Numbered from the stretch's first letter, positions 26,062 to 35,536 are shown. The stretch: DNA of 64,000 nucleotides from a bacterium (GCA_030427705.1 JAUIBR010000005.1:62001-126000), one strand, 5' to 3'. Made by a program: numbers and translations. Notes: generated from the letters alone by a model not told the origin.

Positions 26062-27654
26062 TTGTCGACAATTGACGATCTCATGGCGGAGAACGCTAAG
26101 CTACGCGCGATTGTTGCGGAGTTGCGTTCGCAGTCCGAGATTCTGGAAGCTGCGCCGGTTGCCATCCAGTCCTTCGACAAGGATGGCTATGCTGAGTACA
26201 TGAACCCGGCCATGATGACCTTGTTGGGGATGCCGAATGCCGAGATCTCCCGTGGACTGTTCAATATCCTGACCAGCCCTGAGATGGTGGAGAACGGTTC
26301 GTCGGCATCGTTTGCACGCGCGTACGCCGGTGAGCGGGTCGAAAGTCCCGAAGTCCCCATCCAGATGTCCAATTTCGATGCGAAGCGTTGGGGCTTGGAG
26401 AAAGCAGGATTGATGTGGGCGCATCAGGTGATCATTCCCATCCATGACGACCAAAAGAACGTCGTCGGGACGTGTTGTTTCATGTGGGATATCACTGAGC
26501 GAAAGGCGACCGAATTGGCGTTCTTAGAAGCCCAGCGTCACGAGCAAATCGCCATTCTCGCGGGCGGAATCGCCCATGATTTCAACAACCTTCTGACGGG
26601 AATCTTGGGCATGGCAACGCTTGCAGCCGAACAGACCGACCTGGAAACGATCCGGCGTCAGCTCAAGGTCATACAAGACGCTGCTGAGCAAGCGGCCGCC
26701 CTAACCCACCAACTCCTGGCGTATGCTGGGAAGGGGCAGATTAACGCTCGCCCGATGAACCCAGTGCAGACGATCGAGGATGCCATCCGACTCATGACGA
26801 TGTCGGTTCCTTCGAACGTTGAATTCTCTGCGAGTTTCGGGGATTCCGGCGTCATCAACGGCGACGAGACCCAAATCCGTCAGGTCGCGATGAACTTGGT
26901 GCAAAACGCGGTCGAAGCGACTGAAGCACATGGCGGCCATGTCTATCTGACCGCAGGCTGCGTCACACTCACAGAGGAACAGCTGGCCGAAAAGCGATTT
27001 TCTGTGCAGCCCGGGTCATACTTTTCGTTGGTGGTTGAAGATGATGGCCACGGCATGGACGAGGACACGCGGTCGAAGATGTTCTCGCCATTTTTCACTC
27101 GCAAGGCCAAGGGCCATGGGTTGGGGCTCGCCGCGACGCAAGGTGTCGTCGAACAGTACGGAGGCGTCATCCGCGTCGATTCAGCGCCGGACGAAGGCAC
27201 GCGCATCGAGCTATTGCTGCCATGCGAAGTCATGTTGGAAGAGATAGCGCACGACCCGTCGGCAGAGCTTCGCGCGGTCATGGGAAATCCAACGGTCTTG
27301 GTTGTAGATGACGAGTCTTCAGTGCGGCGCGTGATTAGCGATGTGCTGGAGCGTCGCCGAATTAACGTGATCGTGGCATCTGGCGGGCAGCAAGGTATCG
27401 ACCTTTTCCGAGACAATCGCTCGATGATCGACCTCGTCCTGCTGGACCTCACGATGCCGCAAGTGACTGGGGATATGGTGTTTGAGCAGATTCGGGAGAT
27501 CGATCCCACAATCCCAGTTGTGCTCATGAGCGGACACTCAAGGACTGAAGTCCAAGAGCGATTCGAGAATGCCACGGTTTCGGGGTTCCTTTCGAAACCG
27601 TTCCGCGCAAAGGACCTCGCGCGCCAGGTATCGGCAGCGCTGCCCGAAGCTTAG
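26062..27654 (+). CDS. Hybrid sensor histidine kinase (PAS-HisKA-HATPase-REC)
   Basis: A soluble 530-residue two-component protein with no membrane segment. Domains: short coiled-coil start, PAS (about 28-150, with the heme/ligand type unclear), HisKA with phospho-acceptor His172 in GGIAHDFNN, HATPase with VQNAVEATEAHGG and DDGHGMDEDTRSK, and a C-terminal receiver with Asp462 in LLDLTMP and the switch Lys in SKPF. No output DNA-binding domain is present, so the signal must pass to another protein or stay internal. The start is TTG 26062 or ATG 26083. It resembles the kinase at 53614 in order and motifs, suggesting paralogy. Confidence 0.92.
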   Translation: MSTIDDLMAENAKLRAIVAELRSQSEILEAAPVAIQSFDKDGYAEYMNPAMMTLLGMPNAEISRGLFNILTSPEMVENGSSASFARAYAGERVESPEVPIQMSNFDAKRWGLEKAGLMWAHQVIIPIHDDQKNVVGTCCFMWDITERKATELAFLEAQRHEQIAILAGGIAHDFNNLLTGILGMATLAAEQTDLETIRRQLKVIQDAAEQAAALTHQLLAYAGKGQINARPMNPVQTIEDAIRLMTMSVPSNVEFSASFGDSGVINGDETQIRQVAMNLVQNAVEATEAHGGHVYLTAGCVTLTEEQLAEKRFSVQPGSYFSLVVEDDGHGMDEDTRSKMFSPFFTRKAKGHGLGLAATQGVVEQYGGVIRVDSAPDEGTRIELLLPCEVMLEEIAHDPSAELRAVMGNPTVLVVDDESSVRRVISDVLERRRINVIVASGGQQGIDLFRDNRSMIDLVLLDLTMPQVTGDMVFEQIREIDPTIPVVLMSGHSRTEVQERFENATVSGFLSKPFRAKDLARQVSAALPEA

Positions 27655-29420
27655 AGATTTGGCCTCAGGATTGGGAACTGAACGGTCACGCGCTGCGTTT
27701 CACAACCTAGCTCGACCGCGCCCGACGGGATGATCACGGGGTCGTTGACGTCTGGGCCATCAAACTCATCGACGTTATCGTCGGTGTCCATGTAACCCAA
27801 GAACTGATACTCGCCAGCGGGCAGCTCTACATCGATGAGGTACGGGCCATCAGGGCCTTGTGTCAGGTCAATCTCGTCGAAATCGAAGTTCGCGACCGCT
27901 TCGGCACCGTCTTTTGGCCCCAGTAGCGTGACGTCTTCGTCGCGGAAAATGGACCCGGACACGGGACCGCGGAACTCGCCATCCAGTGATGGGTTATCAC
28001 GCTGGGTGGTGTCGAACGTGATTTCGAAACGTCCCGACTCTGCGGGAATGCTACCCTCGCAGGTGTTCACGGCCTTCGAAACGCCAGTCACGAACATCGC
28101 CGCAACACACATCTCGTCGTCGCTGTTATCGCCCCAACCAACATCCTGTGGGGTGCGCTGGCCGCCTTCGTCAATGGGTTGGTTCGCCATCGTGTTGTTC
28201 CACTCACACCGCATTCGCAGCTGGTCGCCGGGTTTGACCAGGACCGGCTCCTGATAGGTAAAGAAGTTCTGCCAATCGAAATCCCAATCCTTGATTTCCA
28301 AGATCTTCTCGGTGGTCCCGTCTGCGCGTTCTAGCTGAAGAAGGAACGACTCACCAAGCTTGTGTAGATGCGGAAGCGTATTGTGAATGTACAGACCTTC
28401 CGACCCATCGACGCCAGGTGCAAACTCGCCAAGGAGCGGCGAGACAGTCGGGTCGCCAACGTACTCATGCACAACGGTTTCCTGGCCAGCTGGGATCGAC
28501 ATGTTCTCGGGCTGACCCACCCACGCGACGTCCAACCACGGCAGGTGTCCACCACGTTGCTCGACGTCGTCCGCAACCTGGAAGTTCATGCTGCTCTGGT
28601 CGGTCTCGCCGGGTTCAGCGGTCTGAATATTATAGTGCATCTGGAGCACGATCTTTGAGCCAGGCTCGATCAGAACCCCACTGCCTTCGGGGAAATTCAC
28701 GGCTCCGGAACCGGGGACCCAGGCAGCGATGAACTTCGACGGAATCGAAGATTCCGCTCCGTTGGGCGTTGCCCCGCCAAAGCAAGGATATCCGTCTTTT
28801 CCGTCAGCGCCGTCTGCAGACTCTACGAGGGCAATCTGGTCCGATCCGTCTATCAAGTATGCAGCCGAGTGATGCGCCACATTCAGGTTGCTTGGGATGA
28901 GCTCAAAAGCGGTCGCGAACTTTGGCTCCGTCTCGGGCCAGTCGATGACAAAACAACGATACTCATCAGGCGAGATCGTTGGTTCGAACGGCTCTGGCAT
29001 TTCCAAGGTCAAGTCGGTGTCGTCCACGGTCGATTGCGGGAGCTCAATCGGCTGTCCTTCGTTCGCTGGGTCGCCGGCGGGCATGCCTGCGTCGATCCAT
29101 CCAACGATCAGGTCAATCTGTTCTTGCGAGAGGCTTCGGTCGAACTGAAGTTCACGAACAGCTGGTGCCGCAATGAACGGAGGCATCGAGCGGTCCATGA
29201 TCGCCGGCTTGATGATTGGCGCTGTTTGAACAACCTGTTCCAACGTCGTCAGTTCAAACGGTCCAATACCACCTGCGTTGTGGCAATCGCCGCAGTACGC
29301 GTCCATCACGGGCTTCACGTCCTTGTAGTACGTGGCCTGCTGCGACTGTTGACCGGAGTCGTCGCTACAACCAACGGCGAAACCTGCGGTCACGACCGCA
29401 GTAATAAGTAAGTACTTCAT
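27651..29420 (-). CDS. Lipoprotein with c-type heme motif and PHM-like copper monooxygenase domains
   Basis: A 589-residue lipoprotein (lipobox AVGC, Cys18). Residues 30-115 form a cytochrome c-like domain with CGDCH (43-47) and MPPF as possible axial-Met region. Residues about 130-450 resemble the two-domain fold of peptidylglycine alpha-hydroxylating/dopamine monooxygenases. The full copper ligand set can be matched: His183/His184 in NVAHHSA, His262 in QMHYN, His351/His353 in LPHLHKLG, and Met437 in SDDEMCVAAM. A C-terminal beta region follows. The fused heme domain could supply the electrons ascorbate gives in animals (inference). ATG 29420 has an AGGTG site. The substrate is unknown. Confidence 0.85.
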   Translation of the reverse strand: MKYLLITAVVTAGFAVGCSDDSGQQSQQATYYKDVKPVMDAYCGDCHNAGGIGPFELTTLEQVVQTAPIIKPAIMDRSMPPFIAAPAVRELQFDRSLSQEQIDLIVGWIDAGMPAGDPANEGQPIELPQSTVDDTDLTLEMPEPFEPTISPDEYRCFVIDWPETEPKFATAFELIPSNLNVAHHSAAYLIDGSDQIALVESADGADGKDGYPCFGGATPNGAESSIPSKFIAAWVPGSGAVNFPEGSGVLIEPGSKIVLQMHYNIQTAEPGETDQSSMNFQVADDVEQRGGHLPWLDVAWVGQPENMSIPAGQETVVHEYVGDPTVSPLLGEFAPGVDGSEGLYIHNTLPHLHKLGESFLLQLERADGTTEKILEIKDWDFDWQNFFTYQEPVLVKPGDQLRMRCEWNNTMANQPIDEGGQRTPQDVGWGDNSDDEMCVAAMFVTGVSKAVNTCEGSIPAESGRFEITFDTTQRDNPSLDGEFRGPVSGSIFRDEDVTLLGPKDGAEAVANFDFDEIDLTQGPDGPYLIDVELPAGEYQFLGYMDTDDNVDEFDGPDVNDPVIIPSGAVELGCETQRVTVQFPILRPNL

Positions 29421-29551
29421 AAACACCTCGAATTAGGCGGGAAACCTGCCAGATCCAGAGGTAATTTTCCAGTCTGGACCACAATTCCTATTGTCTGCGA
29501 CCTCCGGCCGTGGGAGGCATCACATCGCTAGTTGTACTGACGAGGTTTGAG

Positions 29552-29842
29552 ATGAGCGAAGAACTCCAAATCACACACGAAGACGGCGATTCCAAAGGTG
29601 GGTTCTACCTTTTGCGCGGTGACGAGAAACTCGGCGAAATCACCTACAAAAAAGAAGACGGCAACCTAGTCTTCGACCGCACTTGGGTTGATGATTCGCT
29701 ACGTGGACAGGGACGCGCTGGACAGCTTTTTGGTGTCGCAATGGACTGGGTTCGAGCAGAAGGACACAAGGTGGTTCCGGTGTGCTCTTATGTCCAAGCA
29801 CGGTTCGACAAGGACGAAAGCCTGGCCGACCTGAAGGCCTAG
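29552..29842 (+). CDS. Small GNAT-type N-acetyltransferase
   Basis: A 96-residue cytoplasmic protein of the short YjdJ-like acetyltransferase group. The acetyl-CoA loop RGQGRAGQL is preceded by the beta strand VFDRTWVDDSLRG and followed by VVPVCSYV, the typical late strand with Cys. ATG 29552 has GAGG ten bases upstream; the earlier in-frame start at 29510 has no such site. These minimal GNATs have poorly known substrates. It stands alone between two minus-strand lipoprotein genes. Confidence 0.88.
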   Translation: MSEELQITHEDGDSKGGFYLLRGDEKLGEITYKKEDGNLVFDRTWVDDSLRGQGRAGQLFGVAMDWVRAEGHKVVPVCSYVQARFDKDESLADLKA

Positions 29843-29843
29843 G

Positions 29844-30686
29844 TTAGTTCACAAACTCGCAAATCGACTGTGAGTTCTGAGCGAACGCGATCGCACCCAG
29901 ATTGTAGGTCGCCAGATAGATATCGGACTGTTGCAAGTTGCAGCGTACCGAACGATCACCGCATGTCGCCGTGATGGTGCCGCCAGAGTATCCACCCTCG
30001 GTCAACGGGCCGTCCTCGTTAACCAGACTCATACCATCCATGGACAACGCGGCAGTCTCAATCCAAACGTTGTCGAACGTGACGTCCGTGCACGTCGGTT
30101 CAGCGTTTGGATCGTACGTAAACGTCACTGGTGTTGTGGAATCGTCATATGGCGGGAATCCCTCGTCATCAAACGTCATCGCAGCCAACGTGCCGTTGTA
30201 CCGAACAACATCGACAACACCATCACCCGACAGATCTTCACCCGAGAATTCGAAAGCCGCGTTCGAGCCCGATTCAATCGCAAGACAACCATTCAAGGTT
30301 ACCGATGAATCGAACGTGGCCTGGGTGCTTCCATCTTCGAAGTCCAACGTCATCATGCCGTAGGGCGTGCTCGGTGCTAGAAGGAAACCGACGCACTCGA
30401 AGTCGCCCTCGGTACCTTCGCTCTCAAACGCAAACACGCGCTGAAACTGAACCTGCGAGTGGATCGCGGAATACACACCGAAATAGATGTCCTCGGCCAA
30501 CGCCTGTGCGGCCAAATCGCCGTCGCCGTTGTTGGCGTTATTGCCGTTGTTGGCATTGTTGCCATTATTTGCGTTGTTTCCGTTGTTGCCGTTGTTGCCG
30601 TTGTTGGCGTTGTTAGAGCTCGACGTGTCGTCGCCGCACGCGACAGCAAGCGATGCAACGAGCAAAAGGCAGAGGGTGTTCTTCAT
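29844..30686 (-). CDS. Asn-linker lipoprotein, unknown beta-rich domain
   Basis: A 280-residue lipoprotein with lipobox AVAC, followed by about ten Asn-Asn-x units where x is Gly or Ala (30527-30620), then a 225-residue mature domain. That domain has about six Cys (for example ECVGFL, NGCLAIES, PTCTDV, TATCGDRSVRC) and alternating polar/hydrophobic stretches, suggesting a disulfide-stabilised beta fold. I do not recognise a family. The linker is the same kind seen in unrelated lipoproteins here, so its role is probably spacing from the membrane. It ends one base from the convergent GNAT gene. Confidence 0.85.
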   Translation of the reverse strand: MKNTLCLLLVASLAVACGDDTSSSNNANNGNNGNNGNNANNGNNANNGNNANNGDGDLAAQALAEDIYFGVYSAIHSQVQFQRVFAFESEGTEGDFECVGFLLAPSTPYGMMTLDFEDGSTQATFDSSVTLNGCLAIESGSNAAFEFSGEDLSGDGVVDVVRYNGTLAAMTFDDEGFPPYDDSTTPVTFTYDPNAEPTCTDVTFDNVWIETAALSMDGMSLVNEDGPLTEGGYSGGTITATCGDRSVRCNLQQSDIYLATYNLGAIAFAQNSQSICEFVN

Positions 30687-30759
30687 TTGGGACTCCGAAA
30701 ATCAGTTGCCCGCAAGGTAGTCCGTTTCCCTACACCACTCAATTTTTTCGCGGGACAAC

Positions 30760-31941
30760 TCAGAGGGCTTCAACAACAGCGGCGATCCCCTGACCGCCCC
30801 CAATGCACACCGAACACAAGGCGTATTGTTTTTGGCTTCGTTGCAGCTCGTACAACGCTGACAAAACTAGCCGAGTTCCAGTAGCGCCCATGGGGTGACC
30901 AAGGGCAATCGCACCACCGTTGGGGTTCACCTTCGCCGGGTCCAAACCGAGTTCATCGATGACGGCGAGTGACTGGACGGTGAAACTGTCGTTGAGTTCA
31001 AACAGGTCGATATCATTCAGGCTCAGGTTGGCCTGCTCGAGCGCTTTTTTGGCAGCCGCGACTGGCCCAATCCCCATAAGTTTCGGGGGTACGCCTACGC
31101 TCGCCCAGCTGACGATTCGACCCAGCGGGTTCAGGTTTTTGGATGCCGCGAATTGTCCGGTCGTCACTACCACCGCAGCCGCTGCGTCGTTCAGCCCACA
31201 TGAGTTGCCGGCGGTAATCACGCCGCCATAGAGCCCGGGCAGAGTTGCCAGCACTTCGGCGGTTGTCTCAGGACGCAGGTTCTCGTCGTGTTCAACGACC
31301 TTCGCACCACGCCGGCTGGGAATCTCCACCGGCACGATTTCCTTCGCATAGATGCCTGCCTCTTGAGCTGCTGCAGCACGACGTTGACCTTCAACGGCTG
31401 CTTCGTCTGCGCGGGCTCGGTCGATGCCGCGTTCATGCGCAAGATGTTCGACGGTCTCGCCAATCGAGCACCCGGCCTTTGGGTCGTGGAGCGCGCTGAA
31501 CAACATGTCGTCTACATCGGATTTGATCATGGTCCAGCCTTCACGTACGCCGCGCATAGCGTAGGGCATCATGCTCATGTTTTCCGCGCCGCCCGCCAGC
31601 ACACAGGTCGCATCGCCGAGCGCGAGCGACTTGGCGGCCTGCACGATCGACTCGATGCCCGAGCCACACGCACGATTGACCGCCAATGCTGGTGTTTCCA
31701 CAGGGGCACCAACATTCAATCCAATATGGCGGGCGAGGTACGCACCATCTTTCGCGGACTGCAAAACGTTGCCGAAGTAAACGGAGTCTACCCACTCAGG
31801 CTTAACACCCGAGCGCTTGATCGCCTCGACACCAGCCACAGTTCCAAGCTGGGTAGCCGTGACCTTTTTAAGGCCGCCCAGGAACTTTCCAATCGGCGTG
31901 CGAGCGCCTTCCAAGATTACGATATCGTCTGCGCGTCCCAT
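30760..31941 (-). CDS. Acetyl-CoA acetyltransferase (thiolase)
   Basis: A 393-residue thiolase catalysing CoA-dependent cleavage or formation of 3-ketoacyl-CoA. Conserved sites are the nucleophilic Cys in NRACGSG (near residue 90), the GHPMGATG motif with the active His, and the C-terminal CIGGGQGIA with the second Cys. Start ATG 31941 lies 2 nt past the stop of the PaaN-like gene; the open frame runs further upstream but into that gene. As the last gene of the carotenoid-oxygenase operon it probably performs the final thiolytic step on an acyl chain made by the dehydrogenase. Whether the direction is degradative is an inference from context. Confidence 0.94.
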   Translation of the reverse strand: MGRADDIVILEGARTPIGKFLGGLKKVTATQLGTVAGVEAIKRSGVKPEWVDSVYFGNVLQSAKDGAYLARHIGLNVGAPVETPALAVNRACGSGIESIVQAAKSLALGDATCVLAGGAENMSMMPYAMRGVREGWTMIKSDVDDMLFSALHDPKAGCSIGETVEHLAHERGIDRARADEAAVEGQRRAAAAQEAGIYAKEIVPVEIPSRRGAKVVEHDENLRPETTAEVLATLPGLYGGVITAGNSCGLNDAAAAVVVTTGQFAASKNLNPLGRIVSWASVGVPPKLMGIGPVAAAKKALEQANLSLNDIDLFELNDSFTVQSLAVIDELGLDPAKVNPNGGAIALGHPMGATGTRLVLSALYELQRSQKQYALCSVCIGGGQGIAAVVEAL

Positions 31942-31943
31942 GC

Positions 31944-33614
31944 TTAGGACTCCATGACTTCGGTTTTTGATTGAACGATTCTGAATCGACTTGTGACGAA
32001 TGCCAGATCCGTCAGGCACGCGTTACCAGCTGGATTGAGGCCAGTCACATGGTAGTCGCTGTACGCGGCTGTGAAGTTGATTGGCGACTGGCCGACCAGG
32101 TTGCAACCAACAGACGCCCCGGCTTCCGCAAAGGCGTCGTAGACCTGTTCCAAGAATTCGGGGTTGGTCGAGTATGCGTAGTTCGCAATCGAACCTTGGT
32201 TCTTCGCGTCTTCTGTCGCGCGCTGCAAGGCTTGCTGCGCGTCTGAGCATCGGATTAGAAATGCCACAGGCCCAAAATGCTCTTGCCTGTAGAACTCGTC
32301 TTCAGCGGTGCATCGAACAACGACCGGTGTCGCCGTCCGGGCATTTGGGAACTCCGGATGTTCGTAAGAACGCGACTCAAGAACCATGTCATATTTTGAC
32401 ATACCTGAGACATTTTCCAGGGTTGCTTCGGAGTGCACAGCCCCGCAAATTGCCGCCGCGACTTTGGGATTGATGGTCAATGCCTCCACGGCGGCCACGA
32501 ACCTATCGACAAACTGGTCGTAACTGAGTTCACCTTTATCGGTGTCGACAACCTCGGGCACAAAGATGTTCTGGGCAGCTGTACACATTTGCGCCGAGAA
32601 CAAACTCACGCTTGTGGCGAGAGCTTTCAGGGTGCCGTCTAGATCCGCCACGGATTCGACAACAACGGCATTGCATCCCGATGTCTCGGTATAAACCTGC
32701 GCGTGACGGCAGTTCTCTTCTAACCAGGCTCCAAAACGCTGGCTGCCGGTGAAATCGATGATTGCTGCATCCGGATGTTCAACGAGCTTCTTCGTGACAG
32801 GCGCATCCTTCTCGTCAGCAGCCATCGTCAAGACATTCGGATCTATGTCAAATTCCGACAGTGTATCTCGACATGTCTTGATAGCCATTGCGACAGGCAG
32901 AATGCCGTTCGGATGGGGTTTCACGACAACGGAGTTGCCGGTGGCCAAATTCGCAAAGATCGCCGGATAGGCATTCCAAGCAGGGTACGAACCACATGTG
33001 ATGACGACCGCCGGGCCCACAGGCATCAGACGATATCGCTTCTTTAGCGTCACGGGCTCGCCGCCAAACGAACGACGAAACGTTGCCGTCTCTGGGATAT
33101 CAGACATCGCCTTGTGCGCGTAGGCGAGCGCCTCAAGTCCGCGGTCCAAAGAGTTGGCGCCACTACCTGCGAACGCCATCATGAACGCCTGGCCGGACGT
33201 GTGCATCGTCGCGTACGCATTCGCAAACGTCTGTTGACTGAGGCGGTCCAACATCTCCATGCAGAGCGCTACTCGATGTTTTGGTGACACCCGAGCCCAC
33301 GCCTTGCCGGCGCGCTTCATCGCATCGAAGAGGGCATCCACGTCCACTGCCGGGTAGTCGATGCCAAGCGGGTCGTTGGTGTATGGCGAGACTTCGTGAC
33401 CAAGACGCCCAACCTCTCCCGGCATTTGAAGAGGAAAGCTCGAATTCAGGTGGCCCTCAACCTCAGCAAAACCAGCCTCTTTCGCACCTGCAGGGTGTAG
33501 CTTCCGACTAGGAGACTCCTGAAAGGGTGTCCAGGCTTCGCGGGTTTCGCATGCCGAAATCGCGGCTTCTAGCCGACCACGATGCTTCTCGAATAGCGCG
33601 TCCAGATTGGTCAT
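31944..33614 (-). CDS. PaaN-type aldehyde dehydrogenase
   Basis: A 556-residue protein of the aldehyde dehydrogenase superfamily, matching the PaaN group of phenylacetate degradation in length and in features such as CGSYPAWNAYPAI, VKPHPNGILPVA and the catalytic Cys in SAQMCTAAQN. In PaaN/PaaZ-like enzymes this domain oxidises a ring-opened aldehyde to an acyl-CoA or acid. There is no ring-oxygenase (PaaABCDE) here; instead the neighbours are a carotenoid oxygenase, a lipocalin-like protein and a thiolase. It may therefore oxidise the aldehyde released by oxidative double-bond cleavage (inference). It overlaps the lipocalin gene by 4 nt. Confidence 0.9.
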   Translation of the reverse strand: MTNLDALFEKHRGRLEAAISACETREAWTPFQESPSRKLHPAGAKEAGFAEVEGHLNSSFPLQMPGEVGRLGHEVSPYTNDPLGIDYPAVDVDALFDAMKRAGKAWARVSPKHRVALCMEMLDRLSQQTFANAYATMHTSGQAFMMAFAGSGANSLDRGLEALAYAHKAMSDIPETATFRRSFGGEPVTLKKRYRLMPVGPAVVITCGSYPAWNAYPAIFANLATGNSVVVKPHPNGILPVAMAIKTCRDTLSEFDIDPNVLTMAADEKDAPVTKKLVEHPDAAIIDFTGSQRFGAWLEENCRHAQVYTETSGCNAVVVESVADLDGTLKALATSVSLFSAQMCTAAQNIFVPEVVDTDKGELSYDQFVDRFVAAVEALTINPKVAAAICGAVHSEATLENVSGMSKYDMVLESRSYEHPEFPNARTATPVVVRCTAEDEFYRQEHFGPVAFLIRCSDAQQALQRATEDAKNQGSIANYAYSTNPEFLEQVYDAFAEAGASVGCNLVGQSPINFTAAYSDYHVTGLNPAGNACLTDLAFVTSRFRIVQSKTEVMES

Positions 33615-34051
33615 TTCCGCGTCCAGGTGAGTCGATAGGTGCGTTGCACACCAGACTGCGGTGTGCGGTTGTAAGAGAGTTCGAGCATCCCGTCCTGCAG
33701 GCGAGCATGACGACGTTGATTGGCGCCGACGATGTCGGGCACAAGCGCCAGCTGTACGTGGTGGGTGACGACGTCTGCATCCAACGAATACCGGCCGCAG
33801 TAGCTGAGGTAGGAGTCAAACGCTACGGCCTTATCCGAATCTGTCGCGCGGCCAGATGTCTCCAGAGTCTCGGACAAGTCGTCTCGCTCAGCCCGACTCA
33901 GCACCGCGCTCATCTCGCCCGTTTCGGCATAGATAATCATGCCCTTCGCATCCGTCCCAAACGGGTGGATTGGAGGGCGACCGTCTTCAAATTCGATCAC
34001 GAACTCGTGCAGCATCCATGCGCCGACCAGGTCGCTTGCTTGCAACGACAT
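33611..34051 (-). CDS. Lipocalin-like domain protein
   Basis: A 146-residue protein of the short lipocalin-like (Lipocalin_5) type, starting LVGAWMLHEFVIEFEDGR, with the family stretch GMIIYAETGEMSAVL and later FDSYLSYCGRYSLDADVVTHHV. It has no signal peptide, so it acts in the cytoplasm. Such proteins are small beta-barrels that can bind hydrophobic ligands and often sit in aromatic or polyketide gene sets. Placed 3 nt after the carotenoid oxygenase and overlapping the dehydrogenase gene, it may carry the hydrophobic aldehyde between the two enzymes (inference). Confidence 0.85.
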   Translation of the reverse strand: MSLQASDLVGAWMLHEFVIEFEDGRPPIHPFGTDAKGMIIYAETGEMSAVLSRAERDDLSETLETSGRATDSDKAVAFDSYLSYCGRYSLDADVVTHHVQLALVPDIVGANQRRHARLQDGMLELSYNRTPQSGVQRTYRLTWTRK

Positions 34052-34054
34052 GGC

Positions 34055-35536
34055 TTATCCGATTTGGTCGCCAGGTACCCACGTCGTGTGGAAACCGGCA
34101 GGCAATCGCGTAGGAAGTTTGACCTTTGCCAACGGGCCATCGGCCAGGTTCTTTGCGTCGAAAACGAGGCACGAACTCTGCCAGTCGTGCGTGTCGGTGA
34201 CGAACGAAACCAAGTAGCCGTCGTCTTCATCCTTGGCGTCCGGCCGTGGGCAGAATGGTGCTTCGGAACCGTAGACGCCTGGTCCGTAGGAGCACTCATC
34301 ATACGAGCCCGTCTGGATGTCGTACTTCACCAGACCGTGGAACGTCGCCGGAATCTCGTATGGGATATGCTGGAGGTACGAGAAGCGGTTCTTGAAGCCG
34401 GTCACCGATGCGTTAACCATCGGGAACTCGGCGTTATACTGGTCGATATCGCCTTCTTTGACCTCTCCCGTCTTCATGTTGAAGCGCCACTGATAGAGGT
34501 TTGCCTGCAATTTCAGGCCGGAGAGCATCGCGGCGATCTTCCCGTCTTCTTTGTTGGGTTTCAGCGAGGGGTCTTTCGTTCGACAGCCCACCATCACGAC
34601 CCAATCGCCCTCTTCCCAGCAGTTGACGACGTGCAGCATGTAACATGGTTCGGCTTCGAACCACTTCACGTCTTCGTTCGTGCCAAACCTGGGAATGACG
34701 CCGTAGCGAGTTGGTACGTCAGGATGGAAGAGTGGGATGCGCTTGCCTGTCTTCTTGAACAGCTCTTCGCTGAAGAAGACCGGGAAGTCATGCAGGATCG
34801 AGTAATTTGGTGTCATCCCGATATCGTGCGGACGACGTGGGCCGGGCAGATCAATCTCTGCCTGATGAACCGTTCCGTCGGGACGCACGACGCCGTACTC
34901 GAGGTATGGCGGACGGTCGCCGTAGCTGAAGAACACAAAATCACCCGTCGCCGGGTCGATCTTGCTATGCGCCGAGACGAGCTTCTTCCAGTTGCCGTGG
35001 AAGTCTTCAATGCCTTCTGTCTCGAGCGTTTTCAGGTTCATCGCATAAGGCTTGCCGGACTCGTACCACAGCGCGACAAGCTTGCCGTCGTAGACAACAA
35101 GGTCGGTGTTTGCCGTGTCCTTCAACGGGCCACCGGGAAGCGAGAAATCGAATGGCCCCAAGACACCGCCCCAGATGGACTCGCCAGCTTCGGCCTCCAT
35201 CTTTAGGCCTTCGGTATCGATCCAACGGTTTCGAAAGCGCGCCTGCCCATCTTCAAACCAAATGCCGCTGATCATCCCGTCGCCGTCAAACCAATGATAA
35301 CGGTTCTTTGGCTTGTGGACGGCATTGGGCCCATTTCGAAAATAGGCGCCAAAGAGGTCTTTCGGGAGTTCGCCTTCGACCTCAAGCGCTTCTGCGCTCA
35401 CCGCTTGGGTTGTCGGAGCGAACACGCCGTGAAGGTAGGGATTGTCGATTTCGTCAATCCAATCCGGCGCGTTGGTGGGTCGGATGCCGTCGGGTGACAA
35501 CGACTTGGAGTAACGTTCGGTGACGTCTAATGCCAT
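34055..35536 (-). CDS. Carotenoid oxygenase (RPE65/CCD family)
   Basis: A 493-residue non-heme iron dioxygenase that cleaves a carbon-carbon double bond to give two carbonyls. Family marks: FRNGPNAVHKPKNRYHWFDGDGM near the N-terminus, the His-bearing stretches SAHSKIDPATGDF and HDIGMTPNYSILHDFP that supply iron ligands, and the end AGFHTTWVPGDQIG with a final His. It has no signal peptide. Carotenoids, apocarotenals and stilbenes are all known substrates of the family; no carotenoid synthesis genes are nearby. It heads the operon with lipocalin-like, PaaN-like and thiolase genes, which suggests breakdown of the cleaved product. Confidence 0.93.
   Translation of the reverse strand: MALDVTERYSKSLSPDGIRPTNAPDWIDEIDNPYLHGVFAPTTQAVSAEALEVEGELPKDLFGAYFRNGPNAVHKPKNRYHWFDGDGMISGIWFEDGQARFRNRWIDTEGLKMEAEAGESIWGGVLGPFDFSLPGGPLKDTANTDLVVYDGKLVALWYESGKPYAMNLKTLETEGIEDFHGNWKKLVSAHSKIDPATGDFVFFSYGDRPPYLEYGVVRPDGTVHQAEIDLPGPRRPHDIGMTPNYSILHDFPVFFSEELFKKTGKRIPLFHPDVPTRYGVIPRFGTNEDVKWFEAEPCYMLHVVNCWEEGDWVVMVGCRTKDPSLKPNKEDGKIAAMLSGLKLQANLYQWRFNMKTGEVKEGDIDQYNAEFPMVNASVTGFKNRFSYLQHIPYEIPATFHGLVKYDIQTGSYDECSYGPGVYGSEAPFCPRPDAKDEDDGYLVSFVTDTHDWQSSCLVFDAKNLADGPLAKVKLPTRLPAGFHTTWVPGDQIG

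Noticed and set aside
33527-35206. Long open frame (559 codons) on the plus strand
   Set aside because: It is antisense to the carotenoid oxygenase and lipocalin-like genes, with atypical composition and no domain; the minus-strand genes have clear families.
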